Source of the DNA: Lentibacillus persicus
GTDB taxonomy: Bacteria > Bacillota > Bacilli > Bacillales > Amphibacillaceae
Reading direction: 5' to 3'
Assembly: GCF_900112705.1 (NCBI RefSeq)
Contig: NZ_FOMR01000008.1
Span: 1-64,000 of the forward strand
Length of the DNA stretch: 64,000 nt
The notes under the pieces are model-generated. The model made no database searches. It had not been told where the DNA came from and saw only the letters and a program-made list of their open reading frames with translations. Of this stretch, positions 25,982 through 36,390 are shown one piece after another; positions within the stretch are counted from its first letter, which is position 1, and each line of letters starts with the position of its first letter. The position numbers and the translations under genes are program-made.

Positions 25982-26215
25982 AGAACATCTCTCCTTCAAT
26001 TGATTGTTATAATTATAATGCTGTTCGGATCAAGTTTAGCCCGCCCGAGCATGGGATCCAACAGTTTAGTTTTACCATACGTTTTAACTATATCACATTC
26101 CGGGAAGGATAAGCATGAAATAGACGGCTTGTCATGTTTCTGTCAAAAATGTTGCGTGACGGTTGTTTTCAAGTCAAAATGATTCGTATAAGATAGGTTG
26201 TAGGAGGTGGTCAAT

Positions 26216-27184
26216 ATGAGTCATCTTTTTGACCAGATCAATGATCAATTAAAAAATGAAAATAAAAAAATCGTATTTCCTGAAGGGCAGGATGAGCGAA
26301 TTTTAACTGCTGCCAGTCAGCTGGGAGCCATTGGAATTGTAAAACCGGTTCTGCTTGGCAGTGAGGAAGCGATAAAGCAACAAGCGGACTCAATTGACGT
26401 CGATATCTCTTCGTGCGAGCTGCTGGATCCCCATCAGTTCCAGGAATTTGACAAAATGGTTGATGCCTTTGTTGAACGCAGGAAAGGGAAGGTCACGATG
26501 GAGCAGGCTCAGCAGGCTTTGCTTGATGAAAATTACTTTGGAACGATGCTTGTCTACATGGATTATGCGGATGGTCTTGTGAGCGGTGCAACACATTCAA
26601 CAGCTGACACAGTACGGCCGGCATTGCAAATTATTAAAACGAAAGAAGGCATTAAGAAAACGTCAGGTGTCTTTATCATGGTCCGCAACGAGGAGAAATA
26701 TGTGTTTGCCGACTGTGCGATTAACATGAGTCCTGACAGCCAGGATTTAGCTGAAATTGCCGTGGAAAGCGCCAATACAGCGGAATTATTCGACGTTGAT
26801 CCGCGCGTCGCCATGCTCAGCTTTTCCACAAAAGGTTCAGCAAAGTCGGAAGAGACCGATAAAGTTGTTGATGCGCTGGAGCTGGCGAAGGAAAAAAATC
26901 CATCATTAGTCATCGATGGCGAGTTCCAATTTGACGCGGCGTTCGTTCCAAGTGTTGCCGAAAAGAAAGCGCCGGATGCCGTCATCAAAGGTGATGCGAA
27001 CGTCTTTATTTTCCCGAGTCTTGAAGCGGGGAATATTGGCTATAAAATCGCTCAGCGCCTGGGTGAATTTGAAGCTGTCGGCCCGATTTTGCAAGGGCTG
27101 AATAAGCCGGTAAATGATTTATCGCGCGGTTGCAGCACAGAAGATGTCTATAACCTGGCACTGATTACAGCGAGGCAAGCGTGA
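26216..27184 (+). CDS. pta: Phosphate acetyltransferase
   Basis: A 322-residue short-form Pta that turns acetyl-CoA and phosphate into acetyl phosphate in overflow metabolism. Motifs: KKIVFPEGQDERIL at residues 19-32, VSGATHSTADTVRPALQIIK near 124, RVAMLSFSTKGSA near 200 and SLEAGNIGYKIAQRLG near 271. ATG 26216 follows AGGAGGTGG. Neighbours hemQ and lipL match the B. subtilis order. Ends with a strong terminator. Confidence 0.95.
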   Translation: MSHLFDQINDQLKNENKKIVFPEGQDERILTAASQLGAIGIVKPVLLGSEEAIKQQADSIDVDISSCELLDPHQFQEFDKMVDAFVERRKGKVTMEQAQQALLDENYFGTMLVYMDYADGLVSGATHSTADTVRPALQIIKTKEGIKKTSGVFIMVRNEEKYVFADCAINMSPDSQDLAEIAVESANTAELFDVDPRVAMLSFSTKGSAKSEETDKVVDALELAKEKNPSLVIDGEFQFDAAFVPSVAEKKAPDAVIKGDANVFIFPSLEAGNIGYKIAQRLGEFEAVGPILQGLNKPVNDLSRGCSTEDVYNLALITARQA

Positions 27185-27196
27185 TCTTTAAGAAGG

Positions 27197-27226
27197 AAGC
27201 GTACAGTAGGGCTGTGCGCTTTTTTA
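27197..27226 (+). terminator. Terminator of pta
   Basis: AAGCGTACAG and CTGTGCGCTT arms around TAGGG, followed by TTTTTT. Confidence 0.88.
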
Positions 27227-27352
27227 TTGGAAAGATTTAGATGAATTGGCACAGTAGAAAGACGCCGGTAGAAAAAAGCATTCATATATGCGACAGTAAT
27301 AATAAAAGCAACGTGCACACTAAAAATTGAGATGCAAAGGAGAGGGTCTGAA

Positions 27353-28144
27353 ATGACTGTATTTGCCAATGATGCATTAAAAGATGAGCATGCTTTGGTC
27401 ACTGGGGCAACTGGTGGTATCGGTTCCGCAACAGCAAAGGTCCTGGCTGAAACGGGTGCTGCCGTTACGCTGACAGGTAGGCGGGAAGACAAGCTTGAAG
27501 AACTCGCTCGGGAAATCCGTGAAGCCAATCCAAGTGCACACGTTTATACGCACGCTGCCGATCTTGTGAGTGAAGAAGAACGCGGGCAGCTGGTTGAAAG
27601 CGCAGCAAACGCATGCGGACCGATTTCATTGCTCGTCAATAATGCCGGCATTTCCGGCGGCGGTCCTGTAGAAAATTTGGAGCGCGAAGACATTGAACGT
27701 GTGATGGATATGAACTATACATCGACCGTTTTGTTAACCCAAATCGTTTATGAATCAATGAAAAAGCGACAGAAAGGGGCAATCGTTAATGTCACATCGC
27801 TGTCCGGCTTGCGTGGCACATACGGCGGAACGGCATATGCCGGATCCAAATTTGCAATGACTGCTTTCACGCATTCGTTTGCCCTGGAAGCAATTGAACA
27901 TGGCGTGCGTGTGAATGCCGTCAGCCCCGGGTTTGTTGATACAGACATGGGAAGAAAATCTGCTCAGAAAAAAGCAGACCGGCAAGGCCGTTCGCTGGAT
28001 GACGTTATTAAGGATTCCATTCCCTCCGGACGCATGACCACCCAGCTTGAAGTAGCCAATACGATTACATTTTTGCTGACCGATGCAGCGGCCAATATTG
28101 TGGGCGAATCGGTGAAAATTTCCGGTGGCAGTGTTATGCGGTGA
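27353..28144 (+). CDS. SDR family oxidoreductase (3-ketoacyl-ACP reductase-like)
   Basis: A 263-residue classical SDR with TGATGGIG at residues 16-23, NNAG near 91, catalytic YAGSK near 162-166 and PGFVDTDMGR near 193. It has an unusually polar loop SAQKKADRQGRSLDD before the substrate lid. ATG 27353 after AAAGGAGAGGG. Substrate not deducible. A 20-bp repeat array begins 29 bases after the stop. Confidence 0.87.
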   Translation: MTVFANDALKDEHALVTGATGGIGSATAKVLAETGAAVTLTGRREDKLEELAREIREANPSAHVYTHAADLVSEEERGQLVESAANACGPISLLVNNAGISGGGPVENLEREDIERVMDMNYTSTVLLTQIVYESMKKRQKGAIVNVTSLSGLRGTYGGTAYAGSKFAMTAFTHSFALEAIEHGVRVNAVSPGFVDTDMGRKSAQKKADRQGRSLDDVIKDSIPSGRMTTQLEVANTITFLLTDAAANIVGESVKISGGSVMR

Positions 28145-28172
28145 GTGAAAGTAGGGACTTGAGCAGAAGGGT

Positions 28173-28427
28173 ATGGGCGCGAGCGGTTGGAAATGTTCCG
28201 GAGCGGCCAATATGTTCCGGAAACGTGAAATATGAGCTCGAGCGGTTGGAAATGTTCCGGAGCGGCCGATATGTTCCGGAAACGTGAAATATGAGCTCGA
28301 GCGGTTGGGTATGTTCCGGAGCGGCCGAATATGTGCCGGAAAAGCGAAATATGGGCGCGAGCGGTTGGAAATGTTCCGGAGCGGCCAAATATGTTCGGGG
28401 ACACCCGAACATGAGCGCATGCGAAAC
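28173..28427. repeat. Tandem array of ATG-headed 20-bp units (array B)
   Basis: Twelve consecutive units of 19-20 bp, plus a partial unit, each starting ATG. Examples: ATGTTCCGGAAACGTGAAAT, ATGTTCCGGAGCGGCCGAAT, ATGGGCGCGAGCGGTTGGAA. They recur in triplets, giving four 59-60 bp higher-order units starting at 28173, 28232, 28291 and 28351. Lies between convergent genes. Open frames through it on both strands are repeat artefacts. Confidence 0.93.
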
Positions 28428-28476
28428 GAGCCGCCGCAGCGTTCCTGCTCCCCGGCTTCATAAAAATGAATGCCCG

Positions 28477-29328
28477 CTACTGCATTTCGGCAATTTCTTC
28501 ATTCCGTTTCACCATTTGGTTATACCGTTTTTCAAACTGTTCAAGCTCTCCAATAGAAAAATCCTCGGTGACAATTTCATCGGTCAAATGCTCCAGCGCG
28601 TTCTGTACGCGTTTTTTCATGTCCGAAACGGTCAGATCCATGCCCAGAAGTTCCGACAGCGAAGCCATCACGGCAGGGTTTACAACCGGATATGTAAATT
28701 TCGTTTCGGCATCCTTTTTCGCAACTTCATAAAAGTCACGAATCAATTCAGCACGTTCCCGCCCTTTTCCTTCCACATCCAAATAGATCTGAATGGCGGC
28801 TCCGTCCCGTACGCGGCGCTGTGAGATACCGGCAAATTTACGCCCGCGGATGCTTAAATCATAGTCACCAGGGCAATAAGATCCCACAATTTCATACGCC
28901 TCAATATCATCTGTCAGGTCTCGCAGAACAAACCGGACAAAACTGACCATCGCTTCATAACAGTCATAAATGGAGATGCGTTTCATATCCGGCAAAACAA
29001 GTGACATGTTCAAAACACCGTCATCTAACGCGACTGCAAGGCCACCGGAATTCCGGACAATTGTATAATAACCATTTTCCGACAGCATTCTGACACCTTC
29101 TTTCAAATAAGGCAGACGGGAGTCGGGGATTCCGAGTACTACTGTCTCAGGGTGTGTCCATAGACGGATAGCCGGTGTTGCCTCGCCACCTCTTACAAAT
29201 AATGACAGAACATCATCAACAGCGAACGACGTCAAAGCTGTATAGGATTTTCCATGAAAATATTTTTTTCCGGTATGGTCAAGCCAGCGAAACCGCTTGT
29301 ATGCGACCATATCTCTCCAATTTTTCAT
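28477..29328 (-). CDS. lipL: Octanoyl-[GcvH]:protein N-octanoyltransferase
   Basis: A 283-residue LplA/LipB-fold enzyme that moves octanoyl from GcvH to E2 subunits in lipoate assembly. The acyl-enzyme cysteine C152 is in GSYCPGDYDLSI, followed by GRKFAGISQRRVRDGAAIQ with the active-site lysine. RNSGGLAVALDDGVLN is the lipoyl-binding loop. Matches B. subtilis YwfL in length and place. Divergent from ywfO. Confidence 0.92.
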   Translation of the reverse strand: MKNWRDMVAYKRFRWLDHTGKKYFHGKSYTALTSFAVDDVLSLFVRGGEATPAIRLWTHPETVVLGIPDSRLPYLKEGVRMLSENGYYTIVRNSGGLAVALDDGVLNMSLVLPDMKRISIYDCYEAMVSFVRFVLRDLTDDIEAYEIVGSYCPGDYDLSIRGRKFAGISQRRVRDGAAIQIYLDVEGKGRERAELIRDFYEVAKKDAETKFTYPVVNPAVMASLSELLGMDLTVSDMKKRVQNALEHLTDEIVTEDFSIGELEQFEKRYNQMVKRNEEIAEMQ

Positions 29329-29416
29329 ATGCTTCTCCTTTGATTGAATCTTTTTTCTTAAGGGTAACTATTATATAATAAATGATAACATTGTCGAAAG
29401 AAACGGATGGGACCAA

Positions 29417-30748
29417 ATGCCTTATAAAGACGAACAATTACATGAAGAAAAAGTATTCAAAGACCCTGTTCACCGCTATGTTCACGTCCAAGACCGGGTT
29501 ATCTGGGATTTGATTGCGGCACCCGAATTTCAGCGTTTGCGGCGGATTAAACAACTCGGGACATCGTACCTGACATTCCACGGGGCAGAACATAGCCGGT
29601 TCAATCATTCGCTGGGCGTTTATGAAATCGTCCGGCGCATTATCGGGAATTTTGAAAACCGGAATGACTGGAATGATGATGAGCGCTTGCTTTGTTTATG
29701 TGCGGCGCTCCTGCACGATTTGGGCCATGGTCCATTTTCACATTCATTTGAAAAAGCGTTTAAACTGGATCACGAACACTTTACACAGCAAATTATTCTC
29801 GGTGACACACACATACATAAGATACTTGAACGCGTTGAACCAGGTTTTTCACAAAAAGTCGCGGATGTCATAGATAAAACGTATGAAGACAAGCTCGTCG
29901 TCAGTCTCATTTCCAGCCAGATTGATGCAGACCGGATGGATTATTTGCAGCGTGATGCTTATTTCACGGGTGTCAGCTATGGTCACTTCGATATGGAACG
30001 GATTTTGCGGGTTATGCGCCCGATTGAGGACCAGGTTGTCATTAAATCAAGCGGCATGCATGCAGTTGAAGACTATATTATGAGCCGTTATCAGATGTAT
30101 TGGCAAGTCTATTTCCACCCGGTGACCCGCAGCGCCGAAGTGATTTTGTCGAAAATACTGCACCGGGCCAAGTATCTGTTTGAAAATAATTATACCTTTA
30201 AGCTGAAGCCGTTTCACTTTGTTTCATTTTTCAACGAGGACGTCGGGTTAGCGGATTATTTAAAACTTGATGAATCGATTGTCTTCTATTATTTTCAGCT
30301 TTGGCAGGAGGAAGACGATGTGATATTACGGGATTTATGCGAACGATTCATTAACCGCCGTCTGTTTAAGTACATCGAATTTAACCCGAATCAGCAGATG
30401 AAAGAATGGATGGAGCTTTACCGGCTGTTTAAAGCTGCTGGAATCGATCCTGACTATTATTTGGAGGTTGATTCATCATCAGACCTTCCGTATGATTTTT
30501 ACCGGCCGGGCGAAGAAGATGAACGTCTGCCAATTAATCTTTTAATGCCTGATGGCCAGCTGAAAGAGCTTTCCCGAAATTCGGACATTGTTGAATCGAT
30601 TTCCGGGAAAAAACGTACAGACCATAAATTGTACTTTCCGGCTGATGTCGTCAGGAAATTGAGTGATGCCCTGCCTGCTAAACAGCGTATTATGGAACTT
30701 TTAAATCTTGAACAACCGTTAAAAGGAGAGAACGAACATGCTGACTAA
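29417..30748 (+). CDS. ywfO: HD-domain phosphohydrolase YwfO (dGTPase-like)
   Basis: A 443-residue HD-superfamily protein. Metal ligands are visible: H64 in SRFNHSLGV, the H100-D101 pair in LLHDLGHGPFSH, and D in SSQIDADRMDYLQRDAYF near 176. The family (COG1078) includes dNTP triphosphohydrolases. The ATG at 29417 follows GGATGGGACC only weakly. It overlaps ywgA by 11 bases, so the two are coupled. Confidence 0.9.
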   Translation: MPYKDEQLHEEKVFKDPVHRYVHVQDRVIWDLIAAPEFQRLRRIKQLGTSYLTFHGAEHSRFNHSLGVYEIVRRIIGNFENRNDWNDDERLLCLCAALLHDLGHGPFSHSFEKAFKLDHEHFTQQIILGDTHIHKILERVEPGFSQKVADVIDKTYEDKLVVSLISSQIDADRMDYLQRDAYFTGVSYGHFDMERILRVMRPIEDQVVIKSSGMHAVEDYIMSRYQMYWQVYFHPVTRSAEVILSKILHRAKYLFENNYTFKLKPFHFVSFFNEDVGLADYLKLDESIVFYYFQLWQEEDDVILRDLCERFINRRLFKYIEFNPNQQMKEWMELYRLFKAAGIDPDYYLEVDSSSDLPYDFYRPGEEDERLPINLLMPDGQLKELSRNSDIVESISGKKRTDHKLYFPADVVRKLSDALPAKQRIMELLNLEQPLKGENEHAD

Positions 30749-31238
30749 TCATGCGAAACTCATGCAATTTTTTGCAGCGGCTAATAAAGTGTCAGGGCGT
30801 AAGAAGCTGCAAAAAATGGTTTATATCCTGCAAAAATGCCATGTTCCGTTTGAGGAAAAATATCAATTTCATTTTTACGGGCCGTATTCGGAAGAACTGT
30901 CTTTACGGATTGAGGAATTGTGCAATTTGGGATTCATTTCCGAGGAAAAAGAAGCCAAAAGCAATTATATTCAGTACCATTACCAAATCACAGAAGACGG
31001 AAATGAATTTTTAAACCAGTTTCAAATGGACATGCCGGATATGACTGAACAAATAAGCCTTTTGAAGGCTAAAAGCTCCCGGTTTCTTGAGCTTGTTTCC
31101 ACGATGTTTTACTTTGAAGGGTTCCCGGACGAAGCTATTGTAAAAAAGGTTCACAAAATTAAGCCGAAGCAAAAGTATACGGATCAAGAAATTGAAGAGG
31201 CTTTTCAATTTATTCAACGTATGAAGCCCGTGCAGTAA
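30738..31238 (+). CDS. ywgA: YwgA family protein
   Basis: A 166-residue soluble protein with KKLQKMVYILQKCHVPFEEKYQFHFYGPYSEEL near residues 22-55, a pattern reminiscent of the Panacea/SocA (DUF4065) antitoxin and anti-toxin-chaperone fold (KLQKLLYY...F...GPVxxxL). Starts 11 bases inside ywfO after AAAGGAGAG. The gene order is fixed across Bacillus; its function is unknown. Confidence 0.83.
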   Translation: MLTNHAKLMQFFAAANKVSGRKKLQKMVYILQKCHVPFEEKYQFHFYGPYSEELSLRIEELCNLGFISEEKEAKSNYIQYHYQITEDGNEFLNQFQMDMPDMTEQISLLKAKSSRFLELVSTMFYFEGFPDEAIVKKVHKIKPKQKYTDQEIEEAFQFIQRMKPVQ

Positions 31239-31306
31239 GCTTTGAATGAAAGAGCCGGGATGATATACTACAATAAGAACCAATATAGACTAGGAGGGTT
31301 CTTGTA

Positions 31307-31831
31307 ATGGCAGAACAATCTTCCAATCAGAAGAAAAATAATCAATTTACAATTATAAAAGATGACCCGAATGATGGGCATGGCGGCTATGGGATAGGCT
31401 CGATCAGTCTGGAAAATATGTCGTCTGTCATTGTTGATCCGAACGAAGACCGCGCTTATGTCGACATGGAAGCAATGCATGCCCGCAGTGCTGTGGAGCG
31501 TCGCGTTAAGTTTCAAAATGACAGAGAGGTCGTGGCAAATGGCAATGTTTACTGGATCGTCTGGGTGACTACCGAGAAAGGTGAAAACGGGCCGTATTTT
31601 GCCGGAGTTGGTGCAAGCGAGCTCATCGTTGACCGATCAATTAAACGTGCTTATAAATCGATGCCGGAGCATGTTAAACATATGGAAAAATCGCTAAAAG
31701 GTGAAATTGTGGTCGACAATATGGATGACCATTCCAAAAAGTTACTCCATGATTTCCTCGCTGATTTTGAAGGCGGCGATATGTGGAAAAATTCATCGGA
31801 TGAGTTGAAACAAGCGCTGGCCGTTGACTAA
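31307..31831 (+). CDS. ywhD: YwhD family protein
   Basis: A 174-residue soluble protein with the fixed YwhD features FTIIKDDPNDGHGGYGIGSI (residues 15-34), MEAMHARSAVERRVKF and VYWIVWVTTEKGE. GGAGGG precedes the ATG at good spacing. Conserved in Bacillaceae between ywgA and the PBP gene, without known function. Confidence 0.88.
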   Translation: MAEQSSNQKKNNQFTIIKDDPNDGHGGYGIGSISLENMSSVIVDPNEDRAYVDMEAMHARSAVERRVKFQNDREVVANGNVYWIVWVTTEKGENGPYFAGVGASELIVDRSIKRAYKSMPEHVKHMEKSLKGEIVVDNMDDHSKKLLHDFLADFEGGDMWKNSSDELKQALAVD

Positions 31832-31976
31832 TTGTTAATTACGGGCAATTACCTTTTGTTGATTGCTGTGAACATTTTGTGACTTATTTATGAACAATTG
31901 CTTAAAATCTTGTACTTTAATTCCTGAGTTTTGTAAAATATACGTACATGGGCTAACTCATGAATTACTAGGACAC

Positions 31977-32018
31977 AAAAAGAGCTGACTCTTTCACGGA
32001 GAGTTAGCTCTTTTTGCA
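31977..32018. terminator. Bidirectional terminator between ywhD and pbpG
   Basis: AAAAAGAGCTGACTCT and AGAGTTAGCTCTTTTT arms around TTCACGG serve both converging genes, with A-run and T-run on either side. Confidence 0.88.
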
Positions 32019-32047
32019 TGTTTTTTTCCCGGCCCTGTGTTTAGCTG

Positions 32048-34108
32048 TCAAAACAGTGCATCGAACACTTTTTCAAACAAGCCTTGTTCTTCTTTTTCAT
32101 CTTTTTCATCCACTTCCGGTTTTTCCTGTTCTTCCGGCAGATGGGTCGTGCAGTATTCCTGAGGCTCGGTTCCTTCCTTGAAATACATGATTCGGCTTGT
32201 GTCACAATACGGCGTAGCCCGCTGGCCGCTTTTAGGGTCAATCGAGACGCCGGTAACACCAGCAGGTATCTCGGGTTTTTTCTCTTCAATCCCTTGATGG
32301 GCTTCTTCCATGAAAGATGCCCAGATATTCTTTGCGTAAGCTTCCTCATTTGTTTTTGTGATTTGTTTATTATCGTCATAGCCTGTCCATATGCCTGTCA
32401 CAAGCGACGGGCTATAGCCGATCATCCAGCTGTCCGTTTCCGTCGTTCCCGATTTTCCGGCATATGTCCGCTTCAGCTGGTCAGCAATAGATGAGCCTGT
32501 CACCGCCATATAGCCGTTCAATGACCGGTCGAACATCCCGGTCATCAGTTGACTCAGTACAAAAACCGATTTCGGATCGAGGAGACGTTCATTTTCTTTT
32601 TGTTCTCGTTCATAAACAGTCGCCCCGCTTCGGTCCACAATTTTGGCTACTGTGTGGCTGTCGATATCATAACCGCCGTTAGCGAGCATGCTGTAGCTTG
32701 AGACCATTTCTTCAACCGTAACGGCGGCCGTACCTAATGCAAGTGAGGGCACGGCAGGCAGATCACCCCCGAAGCCAAACGTTTTTGCTGTATTTGCCAG
32801 TTGTTCCGGGCCGAGATATAAATTAGTCTTTACGGCATAAACGTTGTCTGAGACAGCGAGTGCTTGTGCGAGGGTGATTTGCTCGTTTGCATAGTAGCCG
32901 TTATAGTTGCTCGGCTGGTACAGTTCCCCGTCTTCAAGCTGGAATGCAGTCGGTTTGCTCATCAGCTTCGTGACCGGTGTATAGCCATTGTTCAGGGCCG
33001 CATAGTATAGAAATGGTTTGAACGCCGACCCTGGCATTCGTCTGGCACTGACCGCCCGGTTGAAGGAGCTCTTTGTATAGTCTTTTCCACCGATAAGCGC
33101 ACGAATTCCGCCGCTATCGGGCTCCATGGCAATAGCACCGATTTCTATACCGCTCCCTGCAGCCATTTCATTTTGCGTATTGTTTTTCAGCTTGTGTTGA
33201 AGCTCTTTATCGAGTGTTGTGTATATGTGATAACCGCCTGAGCGAATTTTCTCAGTATCCAACCCGAGTACGTCTGATGCTTCTTTTAACGCGGCATCTT
33301 GAAAATAAGGTGCGATTGATACGTTTTCTCGCTCTTCCGGTTCGGTGAATGCTAACTCCTCACTAAGGCTGAGGGAGTGAGCCTGATCAGTTATAAGGTC
33401 ATTTTTTTGCATGGCGCTTAACACCTGGCGCTGGCGATTTTGAGCATTTTCCATATCGTTAAAGGGTGAGTAATAAGAAGGCCCTTTTGGGATGGCCGCC
33501 AGCATAGCCGCTTCGGCCAGAGACAGTTCACTTGCTGATTTATCAAAAAAGTGCCGGCTGGCAGCTTCTGCTCCATAAGCACCATGCCCATAGTAAATCG
33601 TATTTAAATAACCCTCGAGCAACTCGTCCTTCGTATAATACATCTCAAGTCTGACGGTATAAAAAGCTTCCTTCAGTTTCCTTGTCCACGTTTTCTCGTG
33701 CGTTAAAAATAAATTGCGGGCATATTGCTGTGATAGCGTGCTGGCACCTTCTTCCAGCGAAAGGTTTCTGATATCAGCTATTGCTGCCCCGACGATCCGC
33801 TGCAGGTCAAACCCATTATGATCATAAAAGTGCTGGTCTTCAATGGCTAAGGTCGCATCGACTAAATGCGGTGAGATACTATCCAGATCAGTCCAATAAC
33901 GGTTCTCGGCGCCGCTTTCCTCACCGATGATTTCACCGTCAGTACTGTAATAAATCGTATTTTGATCATTGGCCAGGTCGGGCGGTCCCATTAAAAAGCT
34001 TGTAAAATAAACCCCACAAAGCAGTAGAACTCCCAATGCCAGTGCAGCAATGGGCACGGCAAAAAACCATCGAAAATTACTTTCTTTTAAACGTGAATAT
34101 AATTTCAT
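32048..34108 (-). CDS. pbpG: Class A penicillin-binding protein (PbpG/PBP2d-like)
   Basis: A 686-residue bifunctional peptidoglycan synthase: membrane anchor at about 14-38, glycosyltransferase with catalytic E90 in AIEDQHFYDHNG and EGASTLSQQYARNL, transpeptidase with S361-x-x-K364 (GSAFKP), S420-D-N and KSGTT at 552-556. The tail is acidic (EEQEKPEVDEKDEKEEQ). The place beside ywhD and the length fit B. subtilis PbpG (YwhE), which is made in the forespore and helps cortex wall synthesis. No sigma-F/G promoter was found with confidence. Confidence 0.9.
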   Translation of the reverse strand: MKLYSRLKESNFRWFFAVPIAALALGVLLLCGVYFTSFLMGPPDLANDQNTIYYSTDGEIIGEESGAENRYWTDLDSISPHLVDATLAIEDQHFYDHNGFDLQRIVGAAIADIRNLSLEEGASTLSQQYARNLFLTHEKTWTRKLKEAFYTVRLEMYYTKDELLEGYLNTIYYGHGAYGAEAASRHFFDKSASELSLAEAAMLAAIPKGPSYYSPFNDMENAQNRQRQVLSAMQKNDLITDQAHSLSLSEELAFTEPEERENVSIAPYFQDAALKEASDVLGLDTEKIRSGGYHIYTTLDKELQHKLKNNTQNEMAAGSGIEIGAIAMEPDSGGIRALIGGKDYTKSSFNRAVSARRMPGSAFKPFLYYAALNNGYTPVTKLMSKPTAFQLEDGELYQPSNYNGYYANEQITLAQALAVSDNVYAVKTNLYLGPEQLANTAKTFGFGGDLPAVPSLALGTAAVTVEEMVSSYSMLANGGYDIDSHTVAKIVDRSGATVYEREQKENERLLDPKSVFVLSQLMTGMFDRSLNGYMAVTGSSIADQLKRTYAGKSGTTETDSWMIGYSPSLVTGIWTGYDDNKQITKTNEEAYAKNIWASFMEEAHQGIEEKKPEIPAGVTGVSIDPKSGQRATPYCDTSRIMYFKEGTEPQEYCTTHLPEEQEKPEVDEKDEKEEQGLFEKVFDALF

Positions 34109-34276
34109 ACGCTCAACCCCAGTTATGGTGCGTTTATACTTTCATTATGGGGAGAAACGTGCAAAATTAAACTTATAAGCTGGATTGATCGGCGTATCAG
34201 GGTTAATTTTATTCTGTTGAAATAGCCCCGGGTTTATCGCTATAATAGGGTATTATATTCAGCAGGAGCGATTTTA

Positions 34277-34720
34277 ATGGAAAACAACCCGAAACAGGTA
34301 GCGGTTGAACTTAAAACGGCTATTGATGATAACGGCGAGATGGAATACAATACGGTGAGAGCGACGGGCCGTTTTTTTCAAAAAGCGAGCATGGATGTGC
34401 TAACCTATGAAGAAACACCGGAAGATGGGCCGCCAATAAAAAATATGATTACAATTTATTCAGACAGAGTGGCGGTAAAACGGACAGGGTTTGTTAATAT
34501 GCACCAGCATTTCCGTGAACAAAAAACGTCGGAAAACGTTTTTCAGCATCCGCATGGGAACATACATATGGAAACATTCACAAATAAAATCACGTACACG
34601 ACGCTTTCTGAACACCAGCAAGGCGCGCTTACAATCGATTATAGCGTTAAGCTGAATGGGCAGGATGAACGCAGCCATCGATTAACGTTAACGATTCAAC
34701 ATAAGGAGGACTCCCGATGA
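34277..34720 (+). CDS. ywiB: DUF1934 beta-barrel protein YwiB
   Basis: A 147-residue protein of the DUF1934 (YwiB) family, mostly beta strands, lipocalin-like. Motifs [19 protein letters not shown] and [20 protein letters not shown] are visible. AGCAGGAGCG lies upstream. Its stop overlaps the argS start (ATGA), so both genes form one operon. Confidence 0.88.
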   Translation: MENNPKQVAVELKTAIDDNGEMEYNTVRATGRFFQKASMDVLTYEETPEDGPPIKNMITIYSDRVAVKRTGFVNMHQHFREQKTSENVFQHPHGNIHMETFTNKITYTTLSEHQQGALTIDYSVKLNGQDERSHRLTLTIQHKEDSR

Positions 34721-36390
34721 GTAATGCATTATCAGAAATCGAGGAAACGTTAAAACAGCAAATTACCACAGCTGTTCTGACAGCCGGTCTTGCTGAAGAA
34801 AGCGAGCTGCCGGAAGTCATACTTGAAAAACCAAAAGAAAAAGCACATGGCGATTTTGCAACCAATATCGCAATGCAGCTTGCAAAAATTGCAAAAAAAG
34901 CACCGCGTCAAATCGCCGAAGATATAGCTGCCAATATTGACGAATCGAAAGCATCCATTAAGAAAATCGACATCGCCGGACCCGGTTTTATTAACTTTTT
35001 CATGAAAAGTGATTTTCTGACTGATCTGATCCCGTCTATTTTGAAGGCTGGCGACACATATGGCCGGACGAACTTTGGAAAAGGCGAACGGGTTCAGGTG
35101 GAATTTGTATCCGTAAACCCGACCGGTGACTTGCATCTTGGCCATGCCCGCGGCGCGGCGTATGGTGACGTATTTTGCAACGTTCTTGAAGCGGCAGGGT
35201 ATGACGTCGAGCGTGAATATTATATAAACGATGCCGGCAGTCAGATTGATAATTTGGCGTTATCGATTGAAACACGTTATCTTGAAGCACTTGGACACGA
35301 TGCCGAGATGCCGGATGACGGCTACCGCGGAAAAGACATCATTGCGATCGGCGAAGATCTTGCTAAGGAATATGGCGATAAATGGGTGAATGCTGACCGG
35401 GATGAACGCCTCGCTTTTTTCAAAGATTACGGCCTGAACATTGAACTGGGGACCGTGAAAAAAGACCTTTCCGATTTCCGCGTGAATTTCGACAACTGGT
35501 TTTCTGAACAGTCGTTGTATGATAATGGTAAGGTTGAGGAAGCGATTCAAACATTGCGGAACGGTGGCTATGTCTATGAAGCGGATGGTGCAACGTGGTT
35601 CCGCTCGACTGATTTTGGTGACGATAAGGACCGTGTTCTGGTTAAGCAGGATGGGAACTATACGTATCTGACGCCTGATATTGCGTATCATAAGGACAAG
35701 TTCGAGCGCGGCTTTAATAAAGTCATCAATGTATGGGGTTCCGACCACCATGGCTACATTTCACGCATGGAAGCGGCAATTCAGGCACTCGGATATCCGG
35801 CGGAGCAATTTGCGGTGAAAATTATTCAAACGGTCAACTTATTTGAGAACGGTGAAAAAGTGCGCATGAGCAAGCGGACGGGAAATGCCGTCGCACTAAG
35901 GGATCTGATGGAAGAAGTCGGTGTTGATGCGACACGCTATTTCTTCGTTATGCGCTCAAATGATACGCAGTTTGATTTCAACCTTGATTTGGCGCGTTCA
36001 CAGTCAAATGACAACCCGATTTACTATGTCCAGTATGCCCACGCCCGAATCTGCACGATGCTTGAACAGGCTGAAACAAAAGGATTTGACACGACAGATG
36101 ACTTCAATGCTGATTTACTGACAACTGAAAAAGAAACCGACCTTTTGAAAAAAATGGGCGAATTTCCGCAGACCGTTGTCGATGCTGCCGAAAAATATGC
36201 TCCACACAAAGTAACGCAGTACGTGTTCGACCTGGCGTCATTGCTGCATAGTTTTTACAATGCAGAAAAAGTGCTTAATCCGGATGACGAGGAATTGACG
36301 AAAGCACGCATTGCACTTATGAAAGCAGTAAGGGTGATCCTGGCAAACGGTCTCGGCCTGATCGGGATCAGCGCTCCGGTAAAAATGTAA
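34717..36390 (+). CDS. argS: Arginyl-tRNA synthetase
   Basis: A 557-residue class I synthetase. The ATP-binding HLGH is at residues 140-143 in [18 protein letters not shown], the KMSKS equivalent is RMSKR at 383-387. The N-terminal Add-1 domain and C-terminal anticodon-binding helical domain with YVQYAHARI are intact. ATG follows AAGGAGG. Coupled to ywiB by a four-base overlap, as in Bacillus. No T-box is seen upstream. Confidence 0.96.
   Translation: MSNALSEIEETLKQQITTAVLTAGLAEESELPEVILEKPKEKAHGDFATNIAMQLAKIAKKAPRQIAEDIAANIDESKASIKKIDIAGPGFINFFMKSDFLTDLIPSILKAGDTYGRTNFGKGERVQVEFVSVNPTGDLHLGHARGAAYGDVFCNVLEAAGYDVEREYYINDAGSQIDNLALSIETRYLEALGHDAEMPDDGYRGKDIIAIGEDLAKEYGDKWVNADRDERLAFFKDYGLNIELGTVKKDLSDFRVNFDNWFSEQSLYDNGKVEEAIQTLRNGGYVYEADGATWFRSTDFGDDKDRVLVKQDGNYTYLTPDIAYHKDKFERGFNKVINVWGSDHHGYISRMEAAIQALGYPAEQFAVKIIQTVNLFENGEKVRMSKRTGNAVALRDLMEEVGVDATRYFFVMRSNDTQFDFNLDLARSQSNDNPIYYVQYAHARICTMLEQAETKGFDTTDDFNADLLTTEKETDLLKKMGEFPQTVVDAAEKYAPHKVTQYVFDLASLLHSFYNAEKVLNPDDEELTKARIALMKAVRVILANGLGLIGISAPVKM

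Noticed and set aside
27755-28461. Long minus-strand frames with NISNRSxPYF repeats across array B
   Set aside because: They are translations of the repeat running into the antisense of the SDR gene and lack start signals.
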